A stretch of DNA of 5,529 bases, taken from the NCBI GenBank assembly GCA_015520985.1, contig WAOY01000061.1, positions 1-5,529 on the forward strand, read 5' to 3'. The notes beneath the pieces were generated by a model. The model saw only the letters and a program-made list of their open reading frames with translations, did not search any database and was not told the origin of the DNA. Numbering within the stretch: the first letter of the stretch is position 1; the number at the start of each line of letters is the position of its first letter. This DNA comes from DHVE2 group archaeon (lineage in GTDB: Archaea; Thermoplasmatota; Thermoplasmata; Thermoplasmatales; Aciduliprofundaceae). This document shows, piece after piece, positions 1 to 5,529 of this stretch. Position numbers and translations under genes: made by a program.

Positions 1-58
1 ACTCTATCCGCTATGCAGTTGGGTCACGGGGAATTCTTCGAAGGGGCACCGGGCAACA

Positions 59-70
59 TTTTTAAATTTT
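59..70 (+). promoter_or_regulatory. TATA-like promoter of the E1/moaD operon
   Basis: A purely A/T stretch (TTTTTAAATTTT) stands out from the GC-richer surroundings and is centred about 25 bases before the ATG at 89. That is the usual distance between an archaeal TATA box and the transcription start, so the mRNA probably begins at or within a few bases of the start codon (leaderless). No Shine-Dalgarno-like sequence lies between the box and the ATG, which agrees. A purine/A-containing stretch just upstream (about 53-58) could be the TFB recognition element, but this is weak. Inferred from position and composition only. Confidence 0.6.
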
Positions 71-88
71 CTTTCCTACCCCAAAACC

Positions 89-736
89 ATGCGAAGGTAC
101 TCCCGGCAGAAGGAGCTGGTGAATCAGGATTCCCTCCGAAGGGCGACGGTACTTGTTGCGGGGGTGGGGGGCCTCGGTGGATTCTCCTCCGTCCTTTTAG
201 CCATGGCGGGGGTCGGAAGGCTTATCATCGTGGACAGGGACGTTGTGGAGGAGAGCAACCTCAACAGGCAGATACTCTACACGGCTGAGGACATAGGGAG
301 AAAAAAAGCGGTCATCGCCAGGGAACGCCTGGAGAGGATCAATCCCGAGGTGGAGGTGGTCGCGATGGACGGGGACATAACAGAGGTTTCCTCGCTTCCA
401 GATTTTCACATAGCCGTTGACGGGCTGGACAACATGGAGTCGCGTTTTCTCCTCGAGGAGATATGCCTTGAAAGAGGCGTGCCCTACGTATTCGGCGCGG
501 TTGAGGGCTACATGGGGATGGTGACCTTCATCGATTCATCAACGAGGAGAATCCGGGATTTCATGAGTGGTAAGCCCAGAAACGCCCCGCAGGTTATAGG
601 TGCAGCAGCGTCCATGACAGCATCTATCCAGGTGATGGAGGTCCTCAAGTACCTCTCCGGGAGGGGTGATCTCCTAAGGAACCGCTTGCTTATCTACGAC
701 GGCCTCAGTTCGAATTTCACGGAGGTGAGACTGTGA
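89..736 (+). CDS. E1-like adenylating enzyme, HesA/MoeB/ThiF family, short form without zinc cysteines
   Basis: This 215-residue protein belongs to the family that adenylates the C-terminal glycine of ubiquitin-fold sulfur carriers such as MoaD or ThiS, a cytoplasmic ATP-dependent step. Visible features, in order, are: the N-terminal RYSRQ motif with R6 (matching the Arg of MoeB that reaches into the partner active site); the nucleotide-binding GVGGLG at 25-30; acidic D49 at the end of the second strand; NLNRQ at 57-61 with R60; K72/K73; and DGLDN at 111-115, whose D114 matches the MoeB catalytic Asp. The C-terminal half keeps the GAVEGYMG and helix QVMEVLKYL elements. It is shorter than E. 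coli MoeB (about 249 aa). Both CxxC zinc motifs are missing: C126 is the only cysteine and there is no rhodanese domain. The frame stays open upstream to the window edge, but ATG 89 is preferred because RYSRQ normally lies near the N-terminus and a TATA-like box lies about 25 bases before it. It overlaps moaD by 4 nt, which identifies its likely substrate. MoeB-like function is most probable; a ThiF-like or SAMP-activating (UbaA-like) role is possible, so no symbol is given. Confidence 0.9.
   Translation: MRRYSRQKELVNQDSLRRATVLVAGVGGLGGFSSVLLAMAGVGRLIIVDRDVVEESNLNRQILYTAEDIGRKKAVIARERLERINPEVEVVAMDGDITEVSSLPDFHIAVDGLDNMESRFLLEEICLERGVPYVFGAVEGYMGMVTFIDSSTRRIRDFMSGKPRNAPQVIGAAASMTASIQVMEVLKYLSGRGDLLRNRLLIYDGLSSNFTEVRL
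721..728 (+). promoter_or_regulatory. Shine-Dalgarno of moaD
   Basis: GGAGGTGA is a perfect match to the archaeal 16S rRNA 3' end complement and lies four bases before the GTG at 733. It is encoded inside the last codons of the upstream E1 gene. It decides the moaD start in favour of this GTG and implies that moaD is translated from the polycistronic mRNA by SD-directed initiation, possibly coupled to termination of the upstream gene. The first gene of this transcript has no such site. Confidence 0.8.
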
Positions 737-966
737 GGATCCGGGTGAGGTATTTCGGGAGGTTCGCGGTGATGCTCGGCATGTTCTCCGAGGTCCTGGA
801 GGTGCCGGAGGGAATAAAGGTGAAGGACCTCATCGCGATTCTCCGCGAGAGGCACCCAGAGCTGAAGCACGAGGAGATAGAGGTCTCCATTGACGGCAGG
901 TACGCCCCCGAGGACGCGGAGATCGGTGAGGAGATCGCCATCTACCCCCCCATAAGCGGGGGATAG
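733..966 (+). CDS. moaD: MoaD-family sulfur carrier (molybdopterin synthase small subunit), C-terminal Gly-Gly
   Basis: A 77-residue beta-grasp (ubiquitin-fold) protein. The N-terminal strand RIRVRYFGRF, the segment LEVPEGIKVKDLIAILRERHPEL (22-44) and the ending IAIYPPISGG (68-77) are the classic MoaD signature. The terminal Gly-Gly is at the exact C-terminus, as required for adenylation and then thiocarboxylation. In the MoaD/MoaE complex the thiocarboxylate supplies sulfur for the dithiolene of molybdopterin; archaea often use the same cofactor with tungsten. The GTG start overlaps the upstream stop in a GTGA (733-736) and has a strong Shine-Dalgarno four bases away. The upstream E1-like gene is the natural activating enzyme. 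No moaE is visible in the window. Some archaeal MoaD homologues (SAMPs) also act as protein modifiers or in tRNA thiolation; the PP-x-SGG tail favours a true MoaD but does not exclude that. Confidence 0.9.
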   Translation: MRIRVRYFGRFAVMLGMFSEVLEVPEGIKVKDLIAILRERHPELKHEEIEVSIDGRYAPEDAEIGEEIAIYPPISGG

Positions 967-972
967 GGCGAA

Positions 973-983
973 AGAATTAAAAA
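973..983 (+). promoter_or_regulatory. TATA-like promoter of tRNA-Val
   Basis: The A/T-rich stretch AGAATTAAAAA lies about 30 bases before the first base of the mature tRNA at 1010, between the moaD stop and the tRNA. An archaeal TATA box there would start transcription about 2-8 bases before the tRNA, leaving a short leader for RNase P. It indicates that the tRNA is transcribed on its own rather than only as read-through of the moaD operon. Assigned by position and composition only. Confidence 0.55.
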
Positions 984-1009
984 CCCGTCTCCCATTCCCC
1001 CATTGGGCA

Positions 1010-1084
<75 letters not shown>

Positions 1085-1094
1085 CTCCTTCGGG

Positions 1095-1105
1095 TTCTGT
1101 TTTCT
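1095..1105 (+). terminator. possible T-rich terminator after tRNA-Val
   Basis: A pyrimidine/T-rich stretch (TTCTGTTTTCT) begins 13 bases after the tRNA. Archaeal RNA polymerase terminates at T-rich tracts without needing a hairpin, so this is the best candidate 3' end for the tRNA transcript. The T-run is short (four consecutive T), so the call is tentative. Confidence 0.35.
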
Positions 1106-1123
1106 CCCCTTGGGGAAACGGGG

Positions 1124-1138
1124 AAAAAGGATTAATCC
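1124..1138 (+). promoter_or_regulatory. TATA-like promoter of birA with a perfect 10-bp palindrome
   Basis: AAAAAGGATTAAT (1124-1136) is an A/T-rich element centred about 27 bases before the ATG at 1157, matching the leaderless spacing seen upstream of the E1 gene. Its right part forms a perfect palindrome, GGATTAATCC (1129-1138). A dyad overlapping a TATA box could bind a repressor, but the palindrome is short and could be chance. No Shine-Dalgarno precedes the ATG. Confidence 0.5.
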
Positions 1139-1156
1139 CCGTGCGTATACCCCACC

Positions 1157-1804
1157 ATGCCGTTTCAGGTTCTCCACTTCGCCTCCGTAACATCCACCCA
1201 GGACATCGCCAGGATGCTGCTTCACGATCACCTCGTGATACTTGCGGATGAGCAGCGAGATGGGAGGGGAAGGATGGGGAGGCGTTGGTTCTCCCCGCCA
1301 GGGGGGCTCTGGTTCACCGTCGTCCTCAGGGATCCTCCTGACCTACTGCCGGTGATCGCCGCGGTTGCCGTGTGCAGGGCCCTGGAGCATCTGGGTTACT
1401 CCCCGGGAATAAAGTGGCCCAACGATATCATCCTGGATGGGAAGAAACTCGGGGGCATGATAGCCGAGCGCGTCGGGGATTACGTGCTTCTGGGAATCGG
1501 CATAAATCTCCGGAACGAAATTCCGCATGAAATAAAAGACATCGCGACCTCTGTGGATGCGGACCGGGACGAACTTTTACTGGCGATCCTCGACTCCCTG
1601 GAGGCGACCATGGGGGAAAGCCGCGATGAAATCCTCGCAGGATGGCGCAGGAGAAGCGTGACCCTGGGCAGGGAGGTATGCATTCGAGATGAGAACATCT
1701 GCGGGTTTGCGGAGGACATCGCCGAGGACGGCTCCCTCATACTGAGGACTTCCAGGGGAACACGGAGGATCTACGCCGGGGACATCATTCAAAGGGAGGG
1801 TTGA
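1157..1804 (+). CDS. birA: Biotin-[acetyl-CoA-carboxylase] ligase, monofunctional (class I)
   Basis: This 215-residue enzyme activates biotin with ATP to biotinyl-5'-AMP and transfers it to the target lysine of a biotin carboxyl carrier protein in the cytoplasm. The sequence shows the full catalytic core. STQ at 13-15 and the glycine/arginine-rich biotin-AMP loop QRDGRGRMGRRW at 33-44 come first; R39 matches E. coli R118. KWPND at 86-90 and GKKLGGMIAE at 95-104 follow, with K97 matching the E. coli active-site K183, and then GIGIN at 113-117. A small C-terminal SH3-like domain spans about 167-213. The N-terminal winged-helix DNA-binding domain of bifunctional BirA is absent, because the core starts within a few residues of the ATG, so this protein should not itself act as a repressor. 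The start is supported by motif placement and by the TATA-like box about 27 bases upstream. No biotin-dependent carboxylase or carrier gene is visible nearby. Its last 20 nt overlap the end of the converging transporter gene. Confidence 0.95.
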   Translation: MPFQVLHFASVTSTQDIARMLLHDHLVILADEQRDGRGRMGRRWFSPPGGLWFTVVLRDPPDLLPVIAAVAVCRALEHLGYSPGIKWPNDIILDGKKLGGMIAERVGDYVLLGIGINLRNEIPHEIKDIATSVDADRDELLLAILDSLEATMGESRDEILAGWRRRSVTLGREVCIRDENICGFAEDIAEDGSLILRTSRGTRRIYAGDIIQREG

Positions 1805-2030
1805 AATCCCTCTGGGATCGCAGCAGGTCGGTGAGGTCCATTCCCTCCTCCTTCAGTTCATTTATCAGTTCGCGGGCCTCCGCGATCTTGCCTTTATCGA
1901 TCAGACGCTTCGCGTACAGCAGGCAGTAGTCCCTGGAGAGGTGGTACCTGCACAGGACACCGTAATCCCCCCTGCGCATTGCCTCCCGCACCTCCCGGTC
2001 AACGGGGTCCATCCCGTGTTTTCTCCTGAA
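1785..2030 (-). other. Cytoplasmic helical tail of the RND protein
   Basis: After TM12 the protein continues for about 80 residues (1162-1242) without membrane character or sequons. It begins with a basic stop-transfer segment (FRRKHG) and then appears to form three or four helices. YAKRLIDKGKIAEARELINEL (about 1200-1220) has the A-x-x-L ... G-K-x-x-E-A spacing of a TPR-like helical hairpin. Cysteines C1188 and C1197 lie nearby. A protein-interaction role is plausible but unproven; HAE3 proteins often end soon after TM12. Confidence 0.5.
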
Positions 2031-5000
2031 ATTCGCCCATAGCACGAGAAGCGATGGGAGTATCAGTATCGCGGACACGAAGGAGAAGAAGATGGAGAAT
2101 GCGAGGATAAGGGCGAAGTTGCTCAGCGGGGGGATCTCCGAGAAGGTGAGGATCCCTATGGATGCTATGGTGGTCGTGGATGCTCCAATCATCCCCTTTC
2201 CCAGGTTCCCCGTTGCCCTCAGCAGGGCTTCGGCGGTGCTGTGGAACTTCCTGGTCTCCTCCACGAAGCGGTGGGTTATGTGTATGCCATAGTCTATGCC
2301 CAGGCCGACGCACAGGGATGCTATGGTGTTGGTCATAACGTTCAGGGAGATCCCCAGGAGGTACATAAGGAGCCAGTTCCAGGTCACCACGAAGAGTATG
2401 GGGAGCGCTGCGATTATCCCGAGCACTATGCTCCTCTTGGTGGTGAAGAACAGGACGATGAGCATGGCTATCGCTGCAGTTATGGATATTGCCAGGGAAC
2501 GTATCTGGTTCTCGTTTATCTCGTCCAGGGATGCTTTGCCCACAATGGCATCCCCCGCGACTTCAACCCTCACATATTTTTCGAGCGGCTCAGCATCTTC
2601 CCTCAGTTCCTCCTCAAGGACCTTCACCCTCCTGAGGTCCTGTGAGTCAGTGTGCACTATGAATATGCCCCTGTTTCCCCGCAAGACAACCCCTATTTCC
2701 GGTTCCAGCATCCTGTACAGCTTCGTTATGTTCCTGTCAGGGATGCCGTCGCCGTCGGTGTCGCTCTCGCGGAACAGTTTAACGAAGGTTGCGTTGTAGC
2801 CGTATTCTCCCCTCCTCAGATGCGCCTTCTCCCGCATGATGCTCCACGGCGATAGCACTGGGTAGTGGTGAACCACCGCACTGTCATCCTTCATCCTCTT
2901 CTCCACCTCGTCCATGGCCTTGAGGACCCCCGGGCTTGACAGGTTTCCCTCCATGTAGATGTACGATATCTCCACGCTGGCGTTGAAGTTCCTCTGGTAG
3001 TAGTGGTAGAAGACCACGATCTCCGAGTCCGCGGGGGCAAGGTCCTTCATGTTGAACTCGGTGCTTATCCTCTGCAGGGAGAGCATGCCCGCGCTTGACA
3101 GGAGTATGGCGATGAGGATCACCACGTATGGGTTCTTCAGCGCGATGCGAGCCCCCACCTGCGCAGCTCGGAGGGAGACCTCCCTGCGGCCTCTGCGCCT
3201 GGTGTCCACGAGCATGTTCGCCGCCGGCAGGAAGGTGTTCATGGCGACGAAGGAGAAGAAGAGCCCGGCCGCGGCCAGCACCCCGAACCTGCGCAGATCC
3301 TCCATGCTGGACACCGTGTTGGAGAGGAACCCGGCCATGGATGTCAGTGTGGTGAGTATGAGTGCTCCTCCCACGGATGCTACGGTTATCATCGTGGCCC
3401 TTTCGCGGCTCCTGGTGCTCCTCTCCTCCATGTAGCGCAGGGTCACGTATATCCCGTCGTCTATCCCGATGCCTATTATCATTATGGGGACTGCCAGCAG
3501 TATGGGGTCCATGTCCCACCCTATCGCCGCGGCGAAGGCGAAGAGCCAGACGAGGACGATGAGCACGGCTCCCAGGGAAAGGAGAACATGCCTCAAACTC
3601 CTGTACGTGATGTAGAGCAGGATGATTAGGAGCGCCAGCGATACCGGCAGAAATCTCTCCATGTCCTCGGTGGCAGTCCTCTCTATCTGATGCACCAGTA
3701 CCTTGGAGGAGAGGGTGTGGTACTCCATGCCCTGAGAAGTGGAGTTCTTCACTATGCGGTATATGTCCATCTCGTAATCGGGGTCGCGGATACCTATGAT
3801 CACTATGGTGGACAGCTCATCCCCCGACAGTAAGGTATTGAAGTTCAGGTTTCTCAGCGAGAAGAAGTCCTCCACCATGCGGAGCCCGTACACCTCATCT
3901 TCCGTGGAGTTCACCATGGCGGTGTAGTTCATCACCTCCTCCCTGAACTCCCTGAGGAGATTCACGAAGTCCGTCGCGTTCGAACCGCAGAGCTCATCGT
4001 ACTTCTCTGCCAGGTATCCCAGATCTCTGTTGATCCTGCTAAGATTGTACCTCGTCCGATTTAGCTCCGTGGTGTAATTGGTGATGAGCTTTTCCACCGT
4101 ATCGTTTCTGAAGTTCCGTATGTCGCTTATCCTGCTGTCTATCTCCCCCTGGCTCATGGCTGAGATGTTCTCCATCATGGCCTCCCTTGAAAAGTCCATA
4201 CTGAAACTCACATTCTCGCTGACGTTGTACTCCAGGCTGAACTCCTCCAGGCTGAGGTAGTTCCAGAGTATGCCCGTGAAATTGCCGTAGAAGGATGTAT
4301 TTATCCAGCGGCGGTACGAAACCAGGGCGTCGTGGAAGGGCCCGAGATCCATGTCCAGGTGAGTTCCATCGTGCATGCTGGAGAAGCCGAGCAGATCCCA
4401 GGCGTACTGCTTCACCTGAGGGCTTTCGTCCCGCAGGAGGATGCTCCTGAGATTCGTGAGGATGGTCAGCACCTTGCCGTATATCACCTTTTCACCGTAA
4501 AACAGCGCTATCCTCTCAACTATGGTGCGAAGGTTCCTTCGGGATACCCGGGTCAGCTCCAGAGCAGTGGAATAGGAGGATGAGTTCTGCACCTCCTCTA
4601 TGGTCTCGTTTACAAGGGGCAGGGCATCCCTGTCCATCTCCCAGGATAAGGTGGAGTAGTTCTCCATCAACACGCTGACATTCTCCGCCCAGAGGCTCCA
4701 CTTCTTTATTTCGCCCCATCCCACTTCCCCGTTCATGTACGATTGCAGCCTCCCCGAGTAGTTATCCAGGAAATCTCGGAGGGTACCGAAGCTCCTGTTC
4801 TTCATTTCCTCCGTGGAATTCCTCAACTCATCGGGGGCGGTGCTGTTTCTCAGGAACGAATCTATCTCTTCGCGGTAGGCGGTCCAGTTCTCCCACATGG
4901 AGAGATACCTGGCGGTGTTGTTCTCCATCACGTCCCTTGCGGCACGGTATATGCCGAGGGCTATCCCCTTCTGCCCAGAATAAAGCATGGAGAGGGCGAA

Positions 5001-5529
5001 GGCGAAGGACAGGTTATAGGAGTACCACTCCACGTATGTGGTGTTATGATTCTCCATCCCTATTTTATCGCGGGTTATGTTGAACTCCACCTGCTCTATG
5101 GAGTCGTTGGTGAACTCAAGGCTGTAGTTCTCGGGCACCTGCATCCCCAGCGAGATATTCGTTCCACCTCCCGCAGCGCTGAGGTTCTGGAGGATCTCCA
5201 TCTCCTCTATGAGCATGGTGGTCGCGTTGTACACCGTCGTTCTATACCGTGAATCTTCGAGTATGTCGGCGTAGGTGAAATTTCCGCCGAAGGGCATCGC
5301 AGGGGCTGAGGAGTTGGAGTACTCGGGCAATAAAAGGAAGATGCGGTACGAGTCGTTCTTTGCACTCTCGTTTCCGTGGGCGAGGATGTACTCGTAATTG
5401 CCGGTGGCGTTCTTCATCTTGTCGAGGTCTATGAATATCCTCTTGTCAAATTCCACACTGATGTTTGTGGGCAACTTTTCCAGTTCATCCAGGATGAGAA
5501 TTCCCATCCCCACGTAGTCGGCTATGGAC
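1785..5529 (-). CDS. Giant MMPL/RND-family transporter (HAE3-like), N-terminus outside the window
   Basis: Residues are numbered from the GTG codon at 5513. That GTG is probably an internal valine, because the frame stays open to the window edge (codons reading S-I-A-D-Y before it) and the expected first membrane helix is missing. Architecture: outer loop 1 (about 1-618); helices TM2-TM6 (about 619-768); TM7 (about 795-814); outer loop 2 (about 815-1004); TM8-TM12 (about 1005-1161); and an 80-residue cytoplasmic tail. The two halves carry the paired RND/MMPL proton-relay motifs: GIDDGIY with D685/D686 in TM4 and GIDYGIH with D1074 in TM10. The ends of both loops resemble porter domains of the largely archaeal HAE3 group. 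Loop 1 is far longer than usual for that group, mostly helical in appearance, and has about 37 N-X-S/T sequons; loop 2 has four, plus a DxDGDGIPD calcium-type loop. Such proteins use proton flux to move lipids or other hydrophobic compounds; the substrate here is unknown. Transcription starts outside the window, and the 3' end overlaps birA. Confidence 0.9.
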   Translation of the reverse strand, partial: SIADYVGMGILILDELEKLPTNISVEFDKRIFIDLDKMKNATGNYEYILAHGNESAKNDSYRIFLLLPEYSNSSAPAMPFGGNFTYADILEDSRYRTTVYNATTMLIEEMEILQNLSAAGGGTNISLGMQVPENYSLEFTNDSIEQVEFNITRDKIGMENHNTTYVEWYSYNLSFAFALSMLYSGQKGIALGIYRAARDVMENNTARYLSMWENWTAYREEIDSFLRNSTAPDELRNSTEEMKNRSFGTLRDFLDNYSGRLQSYMNGEVGWGEIKKWSLWAENVSVLMENYSTLSWEMDRDALPLVNETIEEVQNSSSYSTALELTRVSRRNLRTIVERIALFYGEKVIYGKVLTILTNLRSILLRDESPQVKQYAWDLLGFSSMHDGTHLDMDLGPFHDALVSYRRWINTSFYGNFTGILWNYLSLEEFSLEYNVSENVSFSMDFSREAMMENISAMSQGEIDSRISDIRNFRNDTVEKLITNYTTELNRTRYNLSRINRDLGYLAEKYDELCGSNATDFVNLLREFREEVMNYTAMVNSTEDEVYGLRMVEDFFSLRNLNFNTLLSGDELSTIVIIGIRDPDYEMDIYRIVKNSTSQGMEYHTLSSKVLVHQIERTATEDMERFLPVSLALLIILLYITYRSLRHVLLSLGAVLIVLVWLFAFAAAIGWDMDPILLAVPIMIIGIGIDDGIYVTLRYMEERSTRSRERATMITVASVGGALILTTLTSMAGFLSNTVSSMEDLRRFGVLAAAGLFFSFVAMNTFLPAANMLVDTRRRGRREVSLRAAQVGARIALKNPYVVILIAILLSSAGMLSLQRISTEFNMKDLAPADSEIVVFYHYYQRNFNASVEISYIYMEGNLSSPGVLKAMDEVEKRMKDDSAVVHHYPVLSPWSIMREKAHLRRGEYGYNATFVKLFRESDTDGDGIPDRNITKLYRMLEPEIGVVLRGNRGIFIVHTDSQDLRRVKVLEEELREDAEPLEKYVRVEVAGDAIVGKASLDEINENQIRSLAISITAAIAMLIVLFFTTKRSIVLGIIAALPILFVVTWNWLLMYLLGISLNVMTNTIASLCVGLGIDYGIHITHRFVEETRKFHSTAEALLRATGNLGKGMIGASTTTIASIGILTFSEIPPLSNFALILAFSIFFSFVSAILILPSLLVLWANFRRKHGMDPVDREVREAMRRGDYGVLCRYHLSRDYCLLYAKRLIDKGKIAEARELINELKEEGMDLTDLLRSQRDFNPPFE
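2736..2762 (-). other. Calcium-binding-type loop (DxDxDGxxD) in outer loop 2 of the RND protein
   Basis: Residues 918-926 of the transporter read D-T-D-G-D-G-I-P-D. Aspartates D918, D920, D922 and D926 and the central Gly-Ile match the thrombospondin type 3/EF-hand-like calcium loop found in many extracellular proteins. It is directly followed by sequon N928-I-T. It lies in the second outer loop, where calcium would be available. Only one copy is present, so binding is inferred from the motif alone. Confidence 0.6.
3660..5513 (-). other. Outer loop 1 of the RND protein: more than 600 residues, sequon-saturated
   Basis: This part encodes about 618 residues between the missing TM1 and TM2. By hand count about 37 of its roughly 50 asparagines lie in N-X-S/T sequons, spread from N17 to N590. 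It has one cysteine (C509), so disulfides within it are unlikely. Most of it reads as amphipathic helices rich in Glu, Tyr, Trp and Met. One stretch (about 456-510) is a strongly charged helical, coiled-coil-like region, and 164-197 has a TPR-like look. Only the last part (about 560-618, with STIVIIGIRDPDYEMD) resembles the standard porter-domain strand that leads into TM2. The middle several hundred residues match no domain I recognise. Confidence 0.75.

Noticed and set aside
1..88. Possible coding tail or extension upstream of the E1 gene
   Set aside because: The E1 frame is open to the window edge, another plus-strand frame ends in a TAA at 63-65, and a minus-strand ATG at 57-59 gives only 11 codons before a stop. 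None of the peptides is recognisable, and the promoter-like box at 59-70 argues against coding through this stretch.
942..966. C-run/G-run hairpin over the end of moaD as a terminator
   Set aside because: CCCCC (945-949) can pair with GGGGG (958-962), but these bases encode the conserved Pro-Pro and Gly-Gly of the MoaD tail and no T-tract follows, so coding constraint explains it.
4743..5252. 169-codon plus-strand open frame opposite the transporter
   Set aside because: It is a shadow of the minus-strand coding frame: the transporter reading has coherent membrane topology, motifs and sequons, while this one has no start signal or family resemblance. The same applies to plus-strand frames at 2241-2645, 2296-2799 and 3049-3435 and the minus-strand frame at 2884-3519.
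5511..5513. GTG as the true start of the transporter
   Set aside because: The frame continues upstream without a stop to the window edge, no Shine-Dalgarno or TATA-like box is visible in the 16 bases available, and an RND protein should have a first membrane helix before this loop.

Overview
The window looks like a piece of archaeal chromosome, most plausibly a euryarchaeal or Thermoplasmata-like lineage. The lineage is inferred and no marker gene fixes it. AT-rich TATA-like boxes sit 20-35 bases before starts or the tRNA. The first genes of transcripts have almost no leader and no Shine-Dalgarno, whereas an internal operon gene has a perfect one. Arginine is written mainly with AGG/AGA. The tRNA does not encode CCA. 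A very large RND-type membrane protein is crowded with N-glycosylation sequons on its predicted outer face. The DNA is moderately GC-rich with AT-rich promoter islands.

Layout, left to right. Positions 1-88 hold no gene I can support and end in a promoter. Positions 89-966 are a two-gene plus-strand operon: a short E1-like adenylating enzyme (HesA/MoeB/ThiF family) overlapping by 4 nt a MoaD-type ubiquitin-fold sulfur carrier ending in Gly-Gly. Positions 1010-1082 are a complete tRNA-Val(CAC) with its own TATA-like box. Positions 1157-1804 are a monofunctional biotin-protein ligase (BirA catalytic core without the DNA-binding domain), also with a leaderless-type promoter. From 1785 to the right edge, on the minus strand and overlapping the ligase tail to tail by 20 nt, runs a giant MMPL/RND-family transporter. 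Its N-terminus, including the expected first membrane helix, lies outside the window.

The first two genes form a clear functional pair: the E1-like enzyme should adenylate the C-terminal glycine of the MoaD protein so that it can be thiocarboxylated, as in molybdopterin/tungstopterin synthesis or the related archaeal SAMP systems. Biotin ligase and the tRNA are housekeeping neighbours with separate promoters.

The most unusual object is the transporter. Its first outer loop is more than 600 residues long and carries about 37 Asn-X-Ser/Thr sequons, which use about three quarters of the loop's asparagines. The second outer loop has four more and a calcium-binding-type DxDxDGxxD loop. No sequon was found in the membrane or cytoplasmic parts. 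I see no CRISPR array, insertion sequence or other mobile element.
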